Origin: Planctomycetota bacterium
GTDB lineage: Bacteria > Planctomycetota > Phycisphaerae > SM23-33 > FEN-1343
Direction of reading: 5' to 3'
Length of the DNA stretch: 7,867 nt
Assembly (NCBI GenBank): GCA_013203365.1
Contig: JABMQG010000127.1
Coordinates: forward strand, 1 to 7,867
Part shown: in pieces, positions 5,844-7,867 of the stretch
Numbering within the stretch: position 1 is the first letter of the stretch
How the letters are laid out: every line of letters begins with the position of its first letter
The notes under the pieces: model-generated
Seen by the model: the letters and a program-made list of their open reading frames with translations, nothing else
What the model was told of the DNA's origin: nothing
Databases searched by the model: none
Made by a program: the position numbers and the translations under genes

Positions 5844-6902
5844 TCAGAACTGGTCCTGGTCGCTCTCCATTGTTTCTTTCCAGAGCTCCAGGTTTTCCAG
5901 GTAGACGGCCGTGCCTCGAGCGACGCAGGTGAGGGGGTCGTCTGCGAGTCTACAATTCAGCCCGGTGGCGTTGGTGAGCACGACGGCCATGCCTTTCAGC
6001 AGCGCCCCGCCGCCGGCCAGCACGATGCCGTTGTCGACCAGGTCGGCGGCCAGTTCAGGCTCGGCCCGCTCCAGGGTGCGGGTGACGGTGTCGATGATCG
6101 CGCCGATCGGCTCCTTGAGGGCCTCGCGAACTTCATCACTGGAGATGATGGTCTTTCGTGGCAGACCGCTGATCATGTCGCGGCCTCGGACCTCCATGGT
6201 TAGCTCTTCGGCCAATGGCGAGGCGGATCCGATGTTGATCTTGATTTTTTCGGCGGTCTGCTCTCCGATCATGAGGTTGTACGTTCGCTTCAGATAAGCG
6301 GAAATGGCCTCGTCCATGTCGTCGCCGGCGACGCGGACGGACTCGCATACGGTGATGTCGGCCAGCGACATTATGGCCACCTCTGTGGTTCCGCCGCCGA
6401 TGTCAACGATCATACTGGCAGTGGGTTCGGCCACGGGCAGTCCGGCCCCGATACCTGCGGCCATGGGCTCCTCAACGAGGTATACACGCCTGGCGCCGGC
6501 GCGTTCGGCGGAGTTGAGCACAGCACGCCTTTCCACTGCGGTGATGCCGGACGGAACTGCGATGACAACACGCGGGCGACGAAAGCTCGACATACGCCCG
6601 GCATGCACCTTGCGTATGAAATAGCCGAGCATGGCCTCGGTAATATCGAAGTCGGCAATCACGCCGTCCTTGAGTGGGCGGATGGCCGTGATGCTGCCCG
6701 GGGTTTTGCCGAGCATTTCCTTGGCCACCAATCCGACGGCGTTACCGTTCTGAAGCACGCGATTGGTGCCTCGCCGGACGGCGACTACGCTGGGCTCGTT
6801 CAGCACTATGCCTTGGCCGCGTACGCAGACCAGGGTATTGGAAGTGCCAAGGTCGATGCCCATGTCGGATGAAAACAGTCCGAGTATAGCATTGAGAATC
6901 AC
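5844..6902 (-). CDS. mreB: rod shape-determining protein MreB (actin-like ATPase)
   Basis: MreB polymerises under the inner membrane and positions the elongation machinery that inserts lateral peptidoglycan. From the GTG start it has 352 residues, close to the usual length of about 345. The actin-fold motifs are all in place: phosphate-1 loop IDLGTSNTL at residues 16-24, RGQGIVLNEPSVVAV just after, VVIAVPSGIT at 112-120, EEPMAAGIGAGLPV at 144-157, phosphate-2 DIGGGTTEV at 167-175, GDDMDEAI at 193-200, and adenosine motif GIVLAGGGALLKG at 292-304. The N-terminal ILNAILGLF is a plausible amphipathic membrane-binding segment. The C-terminus has a short acidic tail ending ESDQDQF. Downstream lie mreC and mreD in the same direction, the standard order. 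MreB is absent from many planctomycetes but reported in Phycisphaerae-type lineages (recalled knowledge), which bears on the taxonomy. The assignment is firm. Confidence 0.97.
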   Translation of the reverse strand: MILNAILGLFSSDMGIDLGTSNTLVCVRGQGIVLNEPSVVAVRRGTNRVLQNGNAVGLVAKEMLGKTPGSITAIRPLKDGVIADFDITEAMLGYFIRKVHAGRMSSFRRPRVVIAVPSGITAVERRAVLNSAERAGARRVYLVEEPMAAGIGAGLPVAEPTASMIVDIGGGTTEVAIMSLADITVCESVRVAGDDMDEAISAYLKRTYNLMIGEQTAEKIKINIGSASPLAEELTMEVRGRDMISGLPRKTIISSDEVREALKEPIGAIIDTVTRTLERAEPELAADLVDNGIVLAGGGALLKGMAVVLTNATGLNCRLADDPLTCVARGTAVYLENLELWKETMESDQDQF

Positions 6903-7032
6903 CGCGAATTCTCCCGGTGCCAGACGCCTTCTACGGTGCAACGATTCGGCAGCAGGGCCGACATTCGACCGATCAGCCCTATCCCAGCCGCGTCGCCCTA
7001 GTAACGGCTCGCGAACGAGGCCGGCTGCTTGG
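6903..7032 (-). other. 130-base leader of mreB with two small hairpins
   Basis: The spacer between the membrane microprotein and mreB holds two short inverted repeats. One spans 7006-7022: a CTCG/CGAG core around a UUCG loop closed by G-C, extended by two pairs past one bulged base. The other spans 6946-6961, with stem tcggc/gccga and a 6-base loop. Neither is followed by a U-run on the transcribed strand, so neither is a canonical intrinsic terminator. I see no convincing -35/-10 pair. The region may simply be a transcribed leader, with mreB read from an upstream promoter. Confidence 0.35.
6911..6915 (-). promoter_or_regulatory. Shine-Dalgarno site deciding the mreB start
   Basis: GGGAG lies 8 bases before GTG at 6902-6900. 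The frame also extends upstream to a TTG at 6941, but that extension adds an Arg-rich stretch not typical of MreB and overlaps this site. The GTG gives an N-terminus (ILNAILGLFSSDMGIDLGTS after the initiator) like that of other MreB proteins. Confidence 0.75.
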
Positions 7033-7218
7033 CTACCTGGGGATTCCGACCCCTTTGAACAGTTGGCCGACGGACAGCCCGTAGTTATGCATCAGGTCCC
7101 AACAGACCACGATACACCCCACCAGCAGGAACAGTATTCCCACCAGCAGCAGAACGGTATAGATATCTGGGGCTAGCCTTCTAATCGGCCCAGCGATAAT
7201 GCCGCCCAGCCGGGTCAT
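7033..7218 (-). CDS. 61-residue single-pass membrane protein
   Basis: I cannot assign this small protein to a family. It has a short basic N-terminus (residues 1-18, with Arg at 3, 13 and 14), one strongly hydrophobic span at about residues 19-43 (IYTVLLLVGILFLLVGCIVV and following), and an 18-residue tail. The positive N-terminal flank favours an N-in, C-out orientation. The ATG at 7218 overlaps the stop of the coiled-coil gene as ATGA and is preceded by GGGAG at 7226-7230 (7-base spacing), so translation is well supported. The stop is TAG at 7035-7033. The overlap makes it likely that the two products act together, for example a membrane anchor for the coiled-coil protein. That role is inference. 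The next gene downstream is mreB, 130 bases away. Confidence 0.7.
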   Translation of the reverse strand: MTRLGGIIAGPIRRLAPDIYTVLLLVGILFLLVGCIVVCWDLMHNYGLSVGQLFKGVGIPR

Positions 7219-7847
7219 GGGTTAGCTCCCTTACGCGAGGTCAGACTTGTTGTTGCCTTGTCGCCCTGAATCGGGGTCAGTTGAAGATCGCTCAGCGAGC
7301 CGGCGCTGGTGTTGGCGTCAACCGTGGCGACGATCATCGTTCCCACCAGTTGATCGCCGCGGTACAGGATAAATCGCATGCCCTCGGTCACGCCGGATGC
7401 CAATCCTACGTTCAATTGCGCCACATTCTGATCCGCGATCACCGCCAGCACGCTGCCATCGATTGCGGCCCCTTGTGCCGAGGCGACTTGATCGGATGTC
7501 TCGGACACCTCGAAGCCGCCCATGCGAAGCTTGTCTTCCAACTCCTTGATCTTCTCTTCCGCAGAGGCCAGCAGAACGTGCTTCACGCGGGCCGCCTCCT
7601 TGGCGTGAGTGAGGTCGCGTGTAAGTTCATTGATGGTGCGTTTGTCCTGCTGGAGAAGGTCGTTTTGCTTCTGGACCACCTGGAGCCGGTTCGCCAGTTG
7701 TTCGCTCAACTGATTGTTCCGCACCACCTGCTGCTTCACCGATTCTGTCAGGGCGGTGTTGTTGGCCTGCAGGCTCGCGATGGTTGTATCCTTGCTGGCG
7801 ATCTGTCCCAGGGCCTGTCCCAGGGCCTGTTGTTTCTGGGCCATCAT
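7215..7847 (-). CDS. coiled-coil protein with C-terminal beta domain, possibly 5'-truncated
   Basis: I do not recognise a named family. From the first Met, residues 1 to about 108 are rich in Q, K, E, A and L with heptad-like spacing and no Pro, which indicates a long coiled coil. Residues about 128-195 form a compact beta-rich domain with a GVTEGMRFILYRGDQLVGT segment. It resembles small C-terminal beta domains of FlgT-like and planctomycete envelope proteins, which is recalled resemblance rather than a search result. No signal peptide or membrane segment is visible. The frame stays open to the window edge, so the true start may lie outside. Inside the window, ATG at 7847 and ATG at 7844 are possible, and GGAGG at 7850-7854 suits the 7844 start best (5-base spacing). 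The stop overlaps the next gene as ATGA, suggesting translational coupling. A structural or scaffolding role near the envelope is inference. Confidence 0.75.
   Translation of the reverse strand: MMAQKQQALGQALGQIASKDTTIASLQANNTALTESVKQQVVRNNQLSEQLANRLQVVQKQNDLLQQDKRTINELTRDLTHAKEAARVKHVLLASAEEKIKELEDKLRMGGFEVSETSDQVASAQGAAIDGSVLAVIADQNVAQLNVGLASGVTEGMRFILYRGDQLVGTMIVATVDANTSAGSLSDLQLTPIQGDKATTSLTSRKGANP
7803..7826. repeat. 12-bp tandem duplication inside the coiled-coil gene
   Basis: The unit ctgtcccagggc occurs twice in perfect tandem (7803-7814 and 7815-7826), followed by the first four bases of a third copy. It is in frame and encodes a repeated A-L-G-Q near the N-terminal end of the coiled coil. 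It looks like a recent in-frame duplication that may change the coiled-coil length between strains. Confidence 0.8.
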
Positions 7848-7867
7848 GGCCTCCGACGATCTGACCA

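Overview
All nine genes that I can support lie on the minus strand, so the window reads biologically from its right end to its left. The coding sequence is GC-rich and tightly packed. It uses GTG and TTG starts as well as ATG, with clear Shine-Dalgarno (SD) sites. The mix of an MreB-containing cell-shape cluster, a coiled-coil protein with a C-terminal beta domain of a kind I associate with Planctomycetota, and a small non-phosphorylating sugar-oxidation operon suggests a Planctomycetota bacterium, perhaps of the Phycisphaerae type. This taxonomic reading is inference and only moderately secure. I see no tRNA, rRNA, insertion sequence, prophage or CRISPR array.

Right half (7867 to 4180), cell envelope and shape. 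First comes a coiled-coil protein whose frame is open to the window edge. It overlaps by ATGA a 61-residue single-pass membrane protein. After a 130-base spacer with two small hairpins come mreB (GTG start), a 104-base spacer, mreC, and mreD (TTG start, strong SD inside the end of mreC). MreB is the actin-like filament protein, MreC the membrane-anchored periplasmic scaffold and MreD the polytopic membrane partner. The usual followers, a class B PBP2 gene and rodA, are not here. The two small genes upstream may be accessory to this module, but only their position suggests it.

Left half (4132 to 1), sugar oxidation. A good sigma70-like promoter (perfect TATAAT) with two adjoining palindromes sits in the 149 bases between mreD and the next gene. 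It is followed by an aldo/keto reductase of the L-galactose/L-fucose dehydrogenase type. An amidohydrolase of the L-fuconolactonase-like COG3618 family comes next, joined by a TAATG stop/start overlap. A zinc alcohol dehydrogenase resembling the L-galactonate dehydrogenase/RspB group follows after 10 bases, and a second zinc dehydrogenase closely resembling L-threonine 3-dehydrogenase follows after 84 bases. A consistent reading is aldose to lactone (aldo/keto reductase), lactone to aldonate (amidohydrolase), and aldonate to keto-aldonate (one or both zinc dehydrogenases). The likely substrate is a sugar of L-galacto configuration such as L-galactose or L-fucose. No dehydratase, aldolase, kinase, transporter or regulator is visible, so the pathway must continue elsewhere, possibly beyond base 1.

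No stretch longer than 300 bases lacks a gene. I found no clearly undescribed system. The most interesting points are the proposed L-galactose/L-fucose oxidation operon with its promoter and operator-like palindromes, and the uncharacterised coiled-coil/membrane-microprotein pair upstream of mreBCD.
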